From the NCBI RefSeq assembly GCF_019464495.1, contig NZ_CP080492.1, forward strand, positions 2,542,001 through 2,606,000: a stretch of 64,000 nucleotides of DNA, written 5' to 3'. Under the pieces are notes generated by a model, which searched no databases, had not been told where the DNA came from, and was given only the letters and a program-made list of their open reading frames with translations. Of this stretch, positions 8,387 through 17,140 are shown piece after piece; the first letter of the stretch is position 1, and the number at the start of each line of letters is the position of its first letter. Origin of the DNA: Leucobacter luti (GTDB lineage: Bacteria > Actinomycetota > Actinomycetes > Actinomycetales > Microbacteriaceae). Both the position numbers and the translations under genes were made by a program.

Positions 8387-9496
8387 GTGAGCGAAAACGC
8401 GTCGATCTATGCCCAGTCCGGAGTGGATACCGCGGCGGGTGACCTCGCCGTCGAGCTGATGAAGTCGGCGGTGTCACGCACCCACGGCCCAGAGGTGCTC
8501 GGAGGTGTCGGCGGCTTTGCCGGAATGTTCGATGCCTCTGCGCTGCTTGGATATCGCAAGCCGCTGCTCGCGAGCTCGACTGACGGCGTCGGCACGAAGG
8601 TCGCAATTGCGCAGGCCATCGACAAGCACGACACGATCGGTCAAGACCTCGTTGCGATGGTCGTTGACGACATCGTGGTGGTGGGCGCTAAGCCGCTCTT
8701 CATGACGGACTACATCGCGTGCGGCAAGATTGTTCCACAGCGGATCGCGGATATCGTGCGTGGTATTGCCGAAGCTTGTGAGGCTACGGGCACTGCCCTC
8801 GTGGGCGGCGAGACGGCGGAGCACCCCGGCCTCCTCGGCGTTGATGACTACGACGTGGCAGGAGCCGCCACCGGTGTGGTTGAGGCCGACAAGATGTTGC
8901 AGCCTGCGCGCGTCCAGGACGGCGATGTGGTGCTCGCGATGGCGGCCTCCGGCTTGCACTCCAACGGCTTCTCGCTTGTGCGTCATATTCTTGCCGAGAA
9001 AGGCATTGGCTATTCTGAGCACAGCGCAGAGCTGGGCACCAGCTATGGCGAGGCACTGCTGACGCCGACGGCGCTGTACACAGCGCCGCTCTTGCGGGTC
9101 CTGGAAGATTCGACTCTCGACGGCGCGATCCACGTTCTCAGCCACGTCACTGGCGGCGGCATCGCTGCGAATCTCGCCCGCGTCCTGCCGCAGGGATCCT
9201 GGGTCGAGGTTGATCGCGCGAGCTGGTCGCCGCTGCCCGTGTTCCGTCACCTCGCAGATCTCGGCGGTCACTCGCTTGAGTCGCTTGAGGGGGCATGGAA
9301 CCTCGGGGTCGGCATGTTTGCCGTGGTTTCCGCTGCCCAGGCACCGCAGGTCGCTGCCGCACTGACCGCTGAGGGTCTGCAGACGTGGGTCGCCGGTGCC
9401 GTCTCACTGAGCACACGCGACCTCACCGGCTTCGAACAGGGTGCCAAGGGTGTCGACGGCGGGGCCGTGCGCCTCACCGGCACCTACGCCGCGTAG
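8387..9496 (+). CDS. purM: PurM, AIR synthetase
   Basis: Phosphoribosylformylglycinamidine cyclo-ligase, fifth step, ATP-dependent closure of the imidazole ring. 369 aa, starting at GTG 8387 (MSENASIYAQSGVDTAAGD). Typical motifs are SSTDGVGTKVAIA, the Asp-rich DLVAMVVDDIVVVGAKPLF (metal and ATP binding), VGGETAEHPG and GLHSNGFSLVR, with a C-terminal THVTGGGIAANLARVLP-like segment (here SHVTGGGIAANLARVLP). Intact. No purN-type gene follows; the next 370 bp are gene-free. Confidence 0.97.
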   Translation: MSENASIYAQSGVDTAAGDLAVELMKSAVSRTHGPEVLGGVGGFAGMFDASALLGYRKPLLASSTDGVGTKVAIAQAIDKHDTIGQDLVAMVVDDIVVVGAKPLFMTDYIACGKIVPQRIADIVRGIAEACEATGTALVGGETAEHPGLLGVDDYDVAGAATGVVEADKMLQPARVQDGDVVLAMAASGLHSNGFSLVRHILAEKGIGYSEHSAELGTSYGEALLTPTALYTAPLLRVLEDSTLDGAIHVLSHVTGGGIAANLARVLPQGSWVEVDRASWSPLPVFRHLADLGGHSLESLEGAWNLGVGMFAVVSAAQAPQVAAALTAEGLQTWVAGAVSLSTRDLTGFEQGAKGVDGGAVRLTGTYAA

Positions 9497-9868
9497 TCCT
9501 CACTGTGCCCCGGCCGCGATCGGGAGGGGCCAGGACTGCGACGGGACGACTCACGGGACCCGCACGCATCGCCCAATTCCGCAGAGCCTGCGCTGGGGTG
9601 CCGAGAGCGTGCACGAGGGGCCCTCTGCGAGAGAATCACGTTCCAACCTGACATCGTGTGAGTGCCCGCCGCACCGTGGTGCGCAGGATCATCTCAACAG
9701 CAGCGGGTGGACTGGATCACAACGGCGGGTCACGGCTCTGAGGTCACGGCTGCGGGACTCACAGCGCAGGAGAACTCAGTTGGATCAGTGCAGCGAGATC
9801 AGTCCGGCATGATCAGTCGGGTTGGATCAGTGCTGCGGGGTCAACTGTGCGGGATGAGTCCGGTTCAG
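9497..9868. other. gene-free convergent region rich in short GATCAGT-type repeats
   Basis: 372 bp between the convergent purM and ispF stops. No credible coding frame. From about 9690 to 9895 there are many copies of GATCA: GTTGGATCAGTGC occurs at about 9779 and 9821, with degenerate forms (GAGATCAGTCC, ATGATCAGTCG) in between. No strong terminator hairpin was found. Origin of the repeats is unknown; it could be a decayed gene or short tandem duplications. Confidence 0.5.
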
Positions 9869-10336
9869 TCACGCCTGCTGGATCAGCGCCGTGGCAATCA
9901 CCGCGAGACCTTCTCCGCGCCCGGTGAAGCCGAGATGGTCGGTGGTGGTGGCGGCGAGGGACACCGGAGCGCCGACGAGTTCACTCATCGCTAACTGCGC
10001 CTCCGCGCGGCGTGCCGAGAACCGGGGACGATTGCCCACGATCTGCACGGATACGTTCACCGGCTCCCAACCGGCTGCCGTCAGTCGCTCGCGCGCCAAG
10101 CGCACGAAAGCGGTGCTCGCTGCCCCCTCAGTGTCCGGCTCATCGACGCCCACAAGTTCACCGATGTCCCCGAGCCCGGCTGCTGACAGCAGCGCATCCA
10201 CGACTGCATGGCAGACCGCGTCTCCGTCGCTGTGCCCCGAGAGTCCTGGCTCTCCTGGCCAGTCGAGGCCAGCAAGGCGAAGCGGCGCTGCGGCGTCGTA
10301 CGCGTGAACATCGAAACCCGAGCCGACGCGGATCAT
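9869..10336 (-). CDS. ispF: IspF, MEcPP synthase
   Basis: 2-C-methyl-D-erythritol 2,4-cyclodiphosphate synthase of the non-mevalonate isoprenoid pathway. 155 aa, normal. Zinc ligands are visible: the Asp-X-His of RVGSGFDVHAYD near residue 8 and the His of GHSDGDAVCHAVVDALL. The conserved ATTTDHLGFTGRGEG near residues 129-143 contributes CDP binding. The start overlaps the ispD stop by four bases (ATGA), so the two are coupled. Confidence 0.97.
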   Translation of the reverse strand: MIRVGSGFDVHAYDAAAPLRLAGLDWPGEPGLSGHSDGDAVCHAVVDALLSAAGLGDIGELVGVDEPDTEGAASTAFVRLARERLTAAGWEPVNVSVQIVGNRPRFSARRAEAQLAMSELVGAPVSLAATTTDHLGFTGRGEGLAVIATALIQQA

Positions 10337-11097
10337 GCCTCGACCTCGAGCCCGATCGCGTTCGCGTTCAAGAAGTGCTCAAGGATTGGCAGGTCCTCCT
10401 GCGTGGTGAGTTTGTGCGCGCGCAGTTCGCCCGGCACGGTGCGGACCCGGCCGCCGGCTCGCTGCACGACTTCAGCGTCATCGGTGGGGAGTGACGGTGC
10501 GCCGTCCTCCGATCGCGCACTGTGGGCGGACGCGAGAAGCTCGCGCGTGAAACCCTGCGGCGTTTGGACGGCAACGAGCGGGGCGCGATCCACGGTCTCG
10601 TGCACGATCCCCTCCGCATCGACCCGCTTGAGCGTGTCTGAGACGGGCAGGGCGGGGATCACGGCGTCGCCGGTTCTACGCACTTCGGCTGCGACGCGCT
10701 CGAAGAGGTCAGCGCTGGCGAACGGCCGCGCCGCGTCGTGCACGAGCACAGTGTCGATAGATTCTGGCAACGCAGCGAGACCGAACCGGACCGATTCGTG
10801 TCGTTCTCGGCCGCCGTTCACCACTGATACAGTCCAGCTCGAGTCCCGCGGCAGGATTGCGTCGACCATCGTGAGTGTCTGGGCCGCATGGGCTTCGGGG
10901 ATGACGATCGTGAGATGGCCGGTGTGGGGCAGCGACGTCACGACACTGATCCCGAACTCGATCAAGGTGCGGCCGTGGAGCTCAACGAACGCTTTCGGCA
11001 CCGCGGCACCGAGGCGCTGGCCGGATCCCGCACCTACGAGCACCACACCGAGCGTGGCAATCGAGTGAGCGGCTGGATCATTCTGGATCACGGTCAT
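10333..11097 (-). CDS. ispD: IspD, MEP cytidylyltransferase
   Basis: 2-C-methyl-D-erythritol 4-phosphate cytidylyltransferase, forms CDP-ME from CTP and MEP. I use the ATG at 11097 (MTVIQNDPAAHSIATLGVVL), giving 254 aa. A longer open frame upstream runs through the carD terminator and is not coding. The nucleotide-binding loop reads VGAGSGQRLGAAVPKAF, and LVHDAARPF and TPQGFTRELL are the usual active-site strands. It is separated from carD by a terminator yet lies in the classic carD-ispD-ispF order. Confidence 0.95.
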   Translation of the reverse strand: MTVIQNDPAAHSIATLGVVLVGAGSGQRLGAAVPKAFVELHGRTLIEFGISVVTSLPHTGHLTIVIPEAHAAQTLTMVDAILPRDSSWTVSVVNGGRERHESVRFGLAALPESIDTVLVHDAARPFASADLFERVAAEVRRTGDAVIPALPVSDTLKRVDAEGIVHETVDRAPLVAVQTPQGFTRELLASAHSARSEDGAPSLPTDDAEVVQRAGGRVRTVPGELRAHKLTTQEDLPILEHFLNANAIGLEVEA

Positions 11098-11145
11098 ACG
11101 CCCAGGGTACTCCGTGCTGCAGCGACCTCGGTGGCCTTCAGAAAA

Positions 11146-11182
11146 CACGAAACGCCCTGCACAGGGTGCGGGGCGTTTCGTG
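11146..11182 (-). terminator. carD terminator
   Basis: CACGAAACGCCC and GGGCGTTTCGTG form a perfect 12-bp stem (11146-11157 and 11171-11182) around a 13-base loop that can pair internally, 19 bases past the carD stop. It would uncouple carD from ispDF. Confidence 0.8.
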
Positions 11183-11200
11183 AAACCGGGGGTGCGAGCA

Positions 11201-11686
11201 CTAGGAGGCGAGAACCTCGTCGAGCACTGCTCCGGCCTTTTCTTCGTCGGTCTTCTCGGCGAGCGCCAGCTCGGAGACGAGGATCTGCCGCGCCTTCGCG
11301 AGCATGCGCTTCTCTCCGGCGGACAGTGATCGTACTTCCTGATCACGACGCCACAGATCGCGCACCACTTCGGAAACCTTGATGACATCGCCGGAGGCGA
11401 GCTTCTCAAGGTTCGCCTTGTAGCGGCGTGACCAGTTCGTCGGTTCTTCGGTGAAGGGGGCGCGGAGCACTTCGAACACTTGCTCGAGGCCCTCCTGGTC
11501 GATCACGTCGCGTACACCGACGAGATCGCAGTTCTCAGCGGGGACCTCGATGGTGAGATCTCCCTGGTTCACCTGCAGCTTCAGAAAAAGTTTCTCTTCG
11601 CCACCCAGCTTGCGCTTCTTCACCTCGATGATCTTGGCGGCGCCATGGTGGGGGTAGACAACGGTCTCTCCGACCTCAAATTGCAT
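11201..11686 (-). CDS. carD: CarD, RNA polymerase-binding transcription regulator
   Basis: 161 aa, the usual length. The N-terminal RNA-polymerase-interacting (Tudor-like) domain starts [20 protein letters not shown]. The C-terminal helical DNA-binding part contains the conserved Trp of [18 protein letters not shown], which in mycobacterial CarD wedges the upstream edge of the transcription bubble. CarD stabilises open complexes, notably at rRNA promoters, and is usually essential in Actinobacteria. Divergent from the LpqE-like gene, as in M. tuberculosis (Rv3583c/Rv3584). Confidence 0.96.
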   Translation of the reverse strand: MQFEVGETVVYPHHGAAKIIEVKKRKLGGEEKLFLKLQVNQGDLTIEVPAENCDLVGVRDVIDQEGLEQVFEVLRAPFTEEPTNWSRRYKANLEKLASGDVIKVSEVVRDLWRRDQEVRSLSAGEKRMLAKARQILVSELALAEKTDEEKAGAVLDEVLAS

Positions 11687-11854
11687 CGAGTGGCTCCTTT
11701 ACAGTCCAACCATTAGAATACCACACCCCTGGGCCCCAGGGTTAGGCTTACCTAAGCTGCATCCGCTGTGCGGGGGTGAGTATGATTGAGATTGACTGTG
11801 CGCGTCAGACTCTGCCGCGGTACACACGACAGAACCACGGCTCGGAGGACCACC

Positions 11855-12451
11855 TTGAAGATTCGGATTGCCTCGTCTATTGCGATCGCGGCGGCCCTCG
11901 CACTCGGCGCCACCGGGTGCAGCCTGATCGCTCCGCAGGGCACGCTTAAGCCCTACGCCCCGAGCGATGGCGTTGACGTCAACGTTTCCGGTATTGATGT
12001 GCGAAACATCATGCTGATTGCCGACGAGAGTGGCGAGAACTTCAACGTCGTCTTCGGCTCGGTGAATCTCACCGAAGCGGAGCAGGAGCTCGCGATTAGC
12101 TTCACCAGCGAGGGGAGCCAGAAGGCACGCGCTGAGTTCACGATTCCGACTGGCAACACGCTGTTCGGGAACCCGGCAGGCGAGGAGACTCCCGTGCTCG
12201 TGACGATCCCGGGCGCCGTTCCCGGTGCGACGGTCGACGCGTACTTCCAGAAGGCCGGTGCTGAAGAAGTCAAGTACGAGGTGCCCGTGCTGGACGGCAC
12301 GCTCGCCGAGTACCGCGACTACGTGCTGCCCGCAGATTTCTCGCAGACGGCTGATGTGACGAAGTCCGAGAAAGATCTGGAAGCAGCCGATGAGGCTGCC
12401 GCTGACACCAAGATCAACGACGACCGCGAGGCTGTCGAAGAAATCAACTAA
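11855..12451 (+). CDS. lpqE: LpqE-like lipoprotein
   Basis: 198-aa exported lipoprotein. The start is TTG at 11855, preceded by CGGAGGACC; the longer frame upstream has no ribosome site. The signal peptide is LKIRIASSIAIAAALALGA with a TGC lipobox cysteine near residue 22. The mature part is one beta-rich domain (VDVNVSGIDVRNIMLIADE) and a charged C-terminal tail. Position next to carD, in the carD-lpqE order of M. tuberculosis, supports the LpqE assignment; its function is not known. Ends at a strong shared terminator. Confidence 0.82.
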   Translation: MKIRIASSIAIAAALALGATGCSLIAPQGTLKPYAPSDGVDVNVSGIDVRNIMLIADESGENFNVVFGSVNLTEAEQELAISFTSEGSQKARAEFTIPTGNTLFGNPAGEETPVLVTIPGAVPGATVDAYFQKAGAEEVKYEVPVLDGTLAEYRDYVLPADFSQTADVTKSEKDLEAADEAAADTKINDDREAVEEIN

Positions 12452-12480
12452 TCCGTCTTGGCCGCTCTCGCGGTCGAGCG

Positions 12481-12523
12481 AACGCAGCACGCCCCGGGTC
12501 TCAGACCCGGGGCGTGCTGCGTT
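12481..12523. terminator. bidirectional terminator between lpqE and the polymerase gene
   Basis: A perfect 21-bp inverted repeat (12481-12501 and 12503-12523) centred on one C: AACGCAGCACGCCCCGG... mirrored as ...CCGGGGCGTGCTGCGTT. It sits between convergent genes. Confidence 0.9.
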
Positions 12524-12533
12524 GCATGGAGCG

Positions 12534-14279
12534 CTACTTCGCGTCGGACCGCTCCGTGATTCGCAGGTCAAGGGGAAAATCGACCGGCGCTCCTGGAAAC
12601 AGCAGCTGTCCGGCATCGTCGGCTGCGGCACGAATCGCCGTGGCGACCGCTTCAGCCTGCTCAGCGGGTGCGTGCACGATCACTTCGTCGTGGAGAAAGA
12701 ACACCAGGTGGGCGCGGCGCGAGAACACTCGTCCGGAGGCCGCCGCGTGCGACCCGTCGGTGACGAGCGGCAGCTCCCAGAGCCGGCTTCGGAGGCCAGC
12801 GAGCCAGGCGAGCGCCCACTCTGCGGCGGTGCCCTGCACGATAAAGTTGCGGGTGAACCGGCCCAGATCGCGCGCTGTGCGCCGCGCCCGCGCCTCATCA
12901 GCTGGGGTCGCACCCGGCATGCTCGCCTTCGATTGCTCCGCTGCCCATTCCGGAGAGGGCGGAGGGGAGGTGCGTCCCAGCTTGGTCGCGACTTTGCCGC
13001 CCTGCTCTCCGGTGCTTGCCGCCCGATCCAGCATCCCCATTGCCGCTGGGTAGGCCCGGCGCAGTCGTGGCGCGAGCCGCCCGGCCTCCCCGGTGGTGGC
13101 GCCGTACATCGCACCGAGCATCGCGAACTTTGCCTCCTCCCGGGTAGCGACGGCCCCGGTTTCCACGATCCCGGTGTAGAGATCGGCGCCGCGTGCCGCC
13201 GCCGCAAGCGCGCGATCGCCAGCATAGGCTGCGAGGACACGCGGCTCGAGCTGCGCGACATCAGCACTGACGAGCCGCCACCCGGGATCCGCGCGCACGG
13301 CTGGACGGAGCTGCCTGGGCAGTTGCAGCGCCCCGCCGCCGCTTGATGCCCAGCGCCCGGTCACCACGCCCCCAGGTACGTAGACGGGGCGGTAGCGCCC
13401 CTCATGGACCCATTCATCGAGCCAGGCCCACCCGTTGGCGGTCAACAGCCGAGCGAGTTTTTTGTATCGCAGGAGCGGGGCGATCACGGGGTGCTCATGT
13501 TCCATGAGTTCCCACTGCGACGTTGACGCGACATCGACGCCGGCTGTGCGCAACGCGCGGATGAGCTTGGGTGGCGAATCGAGGTTCGCGGTGGCGTCGC
13601 CGAGTGCCGCGCGCACCTCCTCGCCAACGGTGAGCATCGCCTGCGGCTTCACTCCAGGCGCAGGCCGCGGACCGAGCTCCGCGGCCAGCAACCGGTCATG
13701 CTCCGCCACATCCCACGGCACTCCAGCCGTCGCCATTTCGATCGCGATGAGTGCACCAGCAGATTCTGCGGCGAGGAGCAGACCCAGATCACGACGGGTT
13801 GCCTCAGCTGCCCGCTGTCGTGCGAATTCGGCGAGCGCGGCGGTCAGCGAATGCGGAACGCTGTCAGGGCCGGCTGCGGGCACCCCAAAATCAAACAGGG
13901 TGGCCTCGGGGCGTGCTGCTGCGACGGGGATCGTTGGGCCTGCATCCCACTCCAGAGCCGTGCGCAGCGGCACCGGATCTGCCACGCGCTCTGACAGCGC
14001 CAGAACTGCGTGGCACAGTCTGAGGTCGTGGCACCGCGCGATCCGTACTCCGGCTTCGAGCAGCCGGGGGTACCAGTGCGGTGTATCGCTCCACACCCAG
14101 CGAGGCGACTCAGCGGCTTCCCGCTCGGCAACGAACTCCGCGAGCGCAGCAGGGGAGAGCGGGACGACTGGCCCGGTTTCTCCGCTGCGTGTCAGAGGAA
14201 CCGCGCTTAACTCTCCCGCAGCTGATTCGCCCAGCACCCACCACGTGGGGGAAGCGTTCATGGCAGCGAGATCGGGCAC
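12534..14279 (-). CDS. bifunctional 3'-5' exonuclease/DNA polymerase family A-like protein
   Basis: 581 aa. The C-terminal half is a family A DNA polymerase palm/fingers: motif A SADVAQLEPRVLAAYAGD (metal Asp, QxE), the O-helix REEAKFAMLGAMYGATTG (Arg, Lys, Tyr-Gly) and motif C FLHDEVIVHAP. The N-terminal about 200 residues correspond to a degenerate exonuclease-like domain in which I cannot see a full DEDD set. This is the actinobacterial stand-alone polymerase, distinct from full PolA and much shorter. Its cellular role is not established; repair or translesion synthesis is possible. Start at 14279 or at the Met six codons later. Minus strand, followed downstream by the shared terminator. 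Confidence 0.85.
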   Translation of the reverse strand: MPDLAAMNASPTWWVLGESAAGELSAVPLTRSGETGPVVPLSPAALAEFVAEREAAESPRWVWSDTPHWYPRLLEAGVRIARCHDLRLCHAVLALSERVADPVPLRTALEWDAGPTIPVAAARPEATLFDFGVPAAGPDSVPHSLTAALAEFARQRAAEATRRDLGLLLAAESAGALIAIEMATAGVPWDVAEHDRLLAAELGPRPAPGVKPQAMLTVGEEVRAALGDATANLDSPPKLIRALRTAGVDVASTSQWELMEHEHPVIAPLLRYKKLARLLTANGWAWLDEWVHEGRYRPVYVPGGVVTGRWASSGGGALQLPRQLRPAVRADPGWRLVSADVAQLEPRVLAAYAGDRALAAAARGADLYTGIVETGAVATREEAKFAMLGAMYGATTGEAGRLAPRLRRAYPAAMGMLDRAASTGEQGGKVATKLGRTSPPPSPEWAAEQSKASMPGATPADEARARRTARDLGRFTRNFIVQGTAAEWALAWLAGLRSRLWELPLVTDGSHAAASGRVFSRRAHLVFFLHDEVIVHAPAEQAEAVATAIRAAADDAGQLLFPGAPVDFPLDLRITERSDAK

Positions 14280-14355
14280 TGGCTCAGGCTACTCGCACCC
14301 TCTGACATCGCTGAAGTCACCCCCGGGATAGGAAGTGCGCGAGCGCGAGGTGTTG

Positions 14356-15048
14356 CTACCCGAAGCGATACCCGACGCCGCGCACCGTGGAGATCAGCTT
14401 CGGTTGCGAGGCCTCCTCCTCGATGCGTGCTCGAATCCGCTTCACGTGCACGTCGAGCGTCTTCGTATCGCCGTAGTAGTTGCTGCCCCACACGCGGTCG
14501 ATGAGCTGGCCACGGGTGAGCACTCGACCAGAGTGCCGCATCAGCATCTCCAACAGTTCAAACTCACGCAGGGGCATCGCGATCTCTTCACCGCGCACGG
14601 TGACGGAGTGGCGCTCGGAATCGAGCCGGATCCCCAACTCGTCGAGCACGAAAGCATCGAGATTCTCGCGCTCTTCCTCTACGGACCCGGATCGCCGGAG
14701 GGCCGCGCGCACGCGCGCAAGCAACTCGCGTGTGGAGTAGGGCTTCGTAATGTAGTCGTCCGCGCCGAGCTCAAGGCCAACGACGATGTCGATTTCGCTG
14801 TCCTTTGCGGTGAGCATGATGATCGGGACCTGCGAGGTGAGCCGAATCGCTCGGCACACCTCCGTGCCTGGCAAGCTCGGGAGCATCAGGTCGAGCAGGA
14901 TCAGATCCGGCTGCACGGTGGCGAAGCTGGTGAGCGCCTCGGCGCCATCATCGACGACCGTAATCCGATATCCCTCGCGTTCGAGCAGGAAGGCGAGCGG
15001 GCGAGAGATTGATTCCTCGTCCTCAACGAGCAGAATGTGCTGAGCCAC
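14356..15048 (-). CDS. regX3: RegX3-like OmpR-family response regulator
   Basis: 230 aa from the GTG at 15048; this start overlaps the kinase stop by one base (TAGTG). The receiver domain has the acidic pair ED near residue 9, phospho-acceptor Asp53 (LILLDLMLPSLPG) and Lys in ITKPYS. The winged-helix DNA-binding domain ends in LISTVRGVGYRFG. With the SenX3-like kinase and divergent phoU this is the phosphate-starvation system of Actinobacteria. Its likely target is the PHO box at 16336-16375. Confidence 0.92.
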   Translation of the reverse strand: MAQHILLVEDEESISRPLAFLLEREGYRITVVDDGAEALTSFATVQPDLILLDLMLPSLPGTEVCRAIRLTSQVPIIMLTAKDSEIDIVVGLELGADDYITKPYSTRELLARVRAALRRSGSVEEERENLDAFVLDELGIRLDSERHSVTVRGEEIAMPLREFELLEMLMRHSGRVLTRGQLIDRVWGSNYYGDTKTLDVHVKRIRARIEEEASQPKLISTVRGVGYRFG

Positions 15049-16304
15049 TACGGGGTTCCCTTCGGGGGCTTGGCTGCCTGCGCAGCAGGCGTCTGAGCAG
15101 ACTGGGAGGTGCGCTCCGCCGCGGTGCGCACCGCGCGCTTCGCCTTCTTGATGCGCTTCGCACCCTTCGACGACGAGGCTTCGTGGAGCGGAAATGTCAG
15201 GGTGAAGCTGGATCCGACATCTGGCTGCGACCACACGTCGACGTCGCCTCCGTGCGCGCGCATCGTGTGCCTGGCGATACTGAGCCCGAGCCCGGTGCCG
15301 CCGTCGCCGCGCGTGCGGGCGCCATCCACGCGATAGAAGCGCTCGAAGATGCGAGGAAGGTGCTCGGGGGCGATCCCCTCACCCTGGTCGGTCACTGTCA
15401 CCGTGAAGCGGCCGCGCTCCGCGCTCATTCCGATGCCGACTCTGCCACCTTCCGGAGAATGCCGGATCGCGTTGCTCAGGAGGTTGGCGACTGCCGAAGC
15501 CAGTGAGGTGGGGCGTCCCAGAATGATGGAGTCTTCGCTGGCGACAGAATCATCGGTGATGACGAGCTCGACATCGTGCTGGCCCGCGAACGAGCGGTGC
15601 GAGTCGACCTCACCGCGCACCAGATCGCGCAGCGAGACAGATTCACGATCCTCCGGACGCAGCGCGGATTGGGCTTCTGACAGTTGGATGATGTCGCGCG
15701 AGAGCTCGCCGAGTCTGCGAGACTCCTTCACCAGGCTCTTGGAGAACTCACGAACTAGCTCGGGTTCGTCTGCGGCCTGCTGCGTAGCCTCGGCGAGCAG
15801 GCCGATCGCAGCGATTGGGGTCTTGAGCTCATGACTGACATTGGCGATGAAGTCTCTGCGCATCGCGTTCACGCGTTGTTCTTCCCCCAGATCCTCGGCG
15901 AGGATGAGGACGAAGCGGCGCTGGAACCGAACAATGTGAATCCGTACGGTGTCCGCTGAGTGATTGGGATCCGGCTCGTGGGTGTCCGGGATCCCCGTTG
16001 ACATCACCTGCCGTACTCGCGCAAGGAAGTCAGGATCAGCGAGCTCGGCGTCGCCAATGTGCCGCTCTTCTCTCGCCGTCCGGTTCGCATACACCGGGGC
16101 GAGTGAGGAGTCGAGGATCACCGCGAACGTGTCGATCTCATCAAGGATCGATGTGGCGACTTCAGGAAGTTCGGGTCGCATTTCCGCCGCGCGGCGCACG
16201 CCGGCTCTGCGGGCGCCCACGATTGCTACCGTGGTACCAGCGCCGATCAGCACGCCGAGTGCGATCGAGGCGAGCACGAGCAAGGCCGGGTTCATGTCTC
16301 TCAT
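15048..16304 (-). CDS. senX3: SenX3-like phosphate-sensing histidine kinase
   Basis: 418 aa. One N-terminal membrane helix (LLVLASIALGVLIGAGTTVA), a cytoplasmic PAS-like domain (ILDEIDTFAVILDSSLAPVYANRTAREE), HisKA with phospho-His158 (NVSHELKTPIAAIGLLAEA), and an HATPase with DQGEGIAPEHLP and GGTGLGLSIARHTMRAHGG. The last 50 residues are a basic Lys/Ala tail, longer than usual. SenX3 responds to phosphate through the Pst/PhoU complex rather than by its own ligand. Either the Met at 16304 or the one three codons on could be the start; neither has a clear ribosome site. Confidence 0.92.
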   Translation of the reverse strand: MRDMNPALLVLASIALGVLIGAGTTVAIVGARRAGVRRAAEMRPELPEVATSILDEIDTFAVILDSSLAPVYANRTAREERHIGDAELADPDFLARVRQVMSTGIPDTHEPDPNHSADTVRIHIVRFQRRFVLILAEDLGEEQRVNAMRRDFIANVSHELKTPIAAIGLLAEATQQAADEPELVREFSKSLVKESRRLGELSRDIIQLSEAQSALRPEDRESVSLRDLVRGEVDSHRSFAGQHDVELVITDDSVASEDSIILGRPTSLASAVANLLSNAIRHSPEGGRVGIGMSAERGRFTVTVTDQGEGIAPEHLPRIFERFYRVDGARTRGDGGTGLGLSIARHTMRAHGGDVDVWSQPDVGSSFTLTFPLHEASSSKGAKRIKKAKRAVRTAAERTSQSAQTPAAQAAKPPKGTP

Positions 16305-16335
16305 CGTAGAGGGGTGGTTTTCCTGAACAGGCAGA

Positions 16336-16375
16336 GTTCAACTGTTGTTCACCTGCCTGTGCGGCTCGGTTCACC
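16336..16375. promoter_or_regulatory. PHO box: four 11-bp direct-repeat units upstream of phoU
   Basis: Units start at 16336 (GTTCAAC), 16347 (GTTCACC), 16358 (TGTGCGG, degenerate) and 16369 (GTTCACC), exactly 11 bp apart. GTTCACC repeated every 11 bp is the known PHO-box consensus for PhoP/RegX3-type regulators in Streptomyces and relatives. It lies in the senX3/phoU divergent gap, 57 bp before the phoU start and 32 bp from the senX3 start, so it may control both directions. Confidence 0.85.
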
Positions 16376-16431
16376 GATGCAACGCAGACTGGGGAGGGTG
16401 CCCGGTGGCGCGAAACGAGAGAGGAAACCGC

Positions 16432-17079
16432 ATGCGTGAAGTGTTTCAGCAGTCGCTGCGCGAAGTTCAAGACCGGTTGGTGAAGATCGCCGAGCTTGTT
16501 GAAGAAGCGATCGAGAACGCGACGAGTGCGTTTGGGAACTCAGATGTCGCGATCGCCGAGCGGGTGATCGACGGGGTCGAGGAGATCGAGACGCGCGCTG
16601 CAGAGCTCGATCAGCACGCGATCGACATTCTGGCGCGGCAGCAGCCCGTGGCGTCGGATCTGCGGTTGGTAGTCGGCGCGCTGCGCATGAGCTCATCGCT
16701 CGAGCGCATGGCCGACCTGGCACAGCACATCGCGCAGCTCGCACGATACAGGTACCCCGAGAGTGCAATCCCGAAGGGACTCTCGAAGACCTTCGTGCGA
16801 ATGGCAGCGCTCGATGTCGAAATGGCAGCGAAGCTGGTCGAGCTGCTGCGCACCCAGGAGCCCAGCGTCATTGCCGAGATCCGAGATCTCGACGACGATT
16901 TGGACGAACTCCACGCCAAAGTGTTCGAAAAGGTCCTGAGCGACAAGCTCGCGGACAACCCGACGGGGGTCGTTGATGCGACGCTCGCAAGCCGCTACCA
17001 CGAGCGCTTCGGCGATCACGCGGTCAGCGTTGCAAAGCAGATGCAGTTCTTCCTCAGCGGCACGGTCGACCTGGACTAA
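16432..17079 (+). CDS. phoU: PhoU, phosphate transport/signalling regulator
   Basis: 215 aa, all-helical, two PhoU repeats: REVFQQSLREVQDRLVKIAE near residue 2 and FVRMAALDVEMAAKLVELL near 122. Each repeat carries its acidic metal-binding face (DGVEEIETRAAELD and DLDDDLDELHAKVFEKVL). PhoU connects the Pst transporter to SenX3 and represses the Pho response when phosphate is plentiful. The start ATG 16432 has GAGAGGAAA eight bases upstream; a longer frame would read through the PHO box. Confidence 0.95.
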   Translation: MREVFQQSLREVQDRLVKIAELVEEAIENATSAFGNSDVAIAERVIDGVEEIETRAAELDQHAIDILARQQPVASDLRLVVGALRMSSSLERMADLAQHIAQLARYRYPESAIPKGLSKTFVRMAALDVEMAAKLVELLRTQEPSVIAEIRDLDDDLDELHAKVFEKVLSDKLADNPTGVVDATLASRYHERFGDHAVSVAKQMQFFLSGTVDLD

Positions 17080-17086
17080 GCGAATA

Positions 17087-17123
17087 CGTGCGTGGCAGCC
17101 TTCCTGGAGGGCTGCCACGCACG
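17087..17123 (+). terminator. phoU terminator
   Basis: CGTGCGTGGCAGCC and GGCTGCCACGCACG form a perfect 14-bp stem around a nine-base loop, starting 8 bases after the phoU stop and ending 17 bases before cysS. Confidence 0.85.
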
Positions 17124-17140
17124 AACGCTAGGCTTGAGGG

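Noticed and set aside
8474..9271. 265-codon antisense frame in purM
   Set aside because: Covers conserved purM sequence and shows no independent features.
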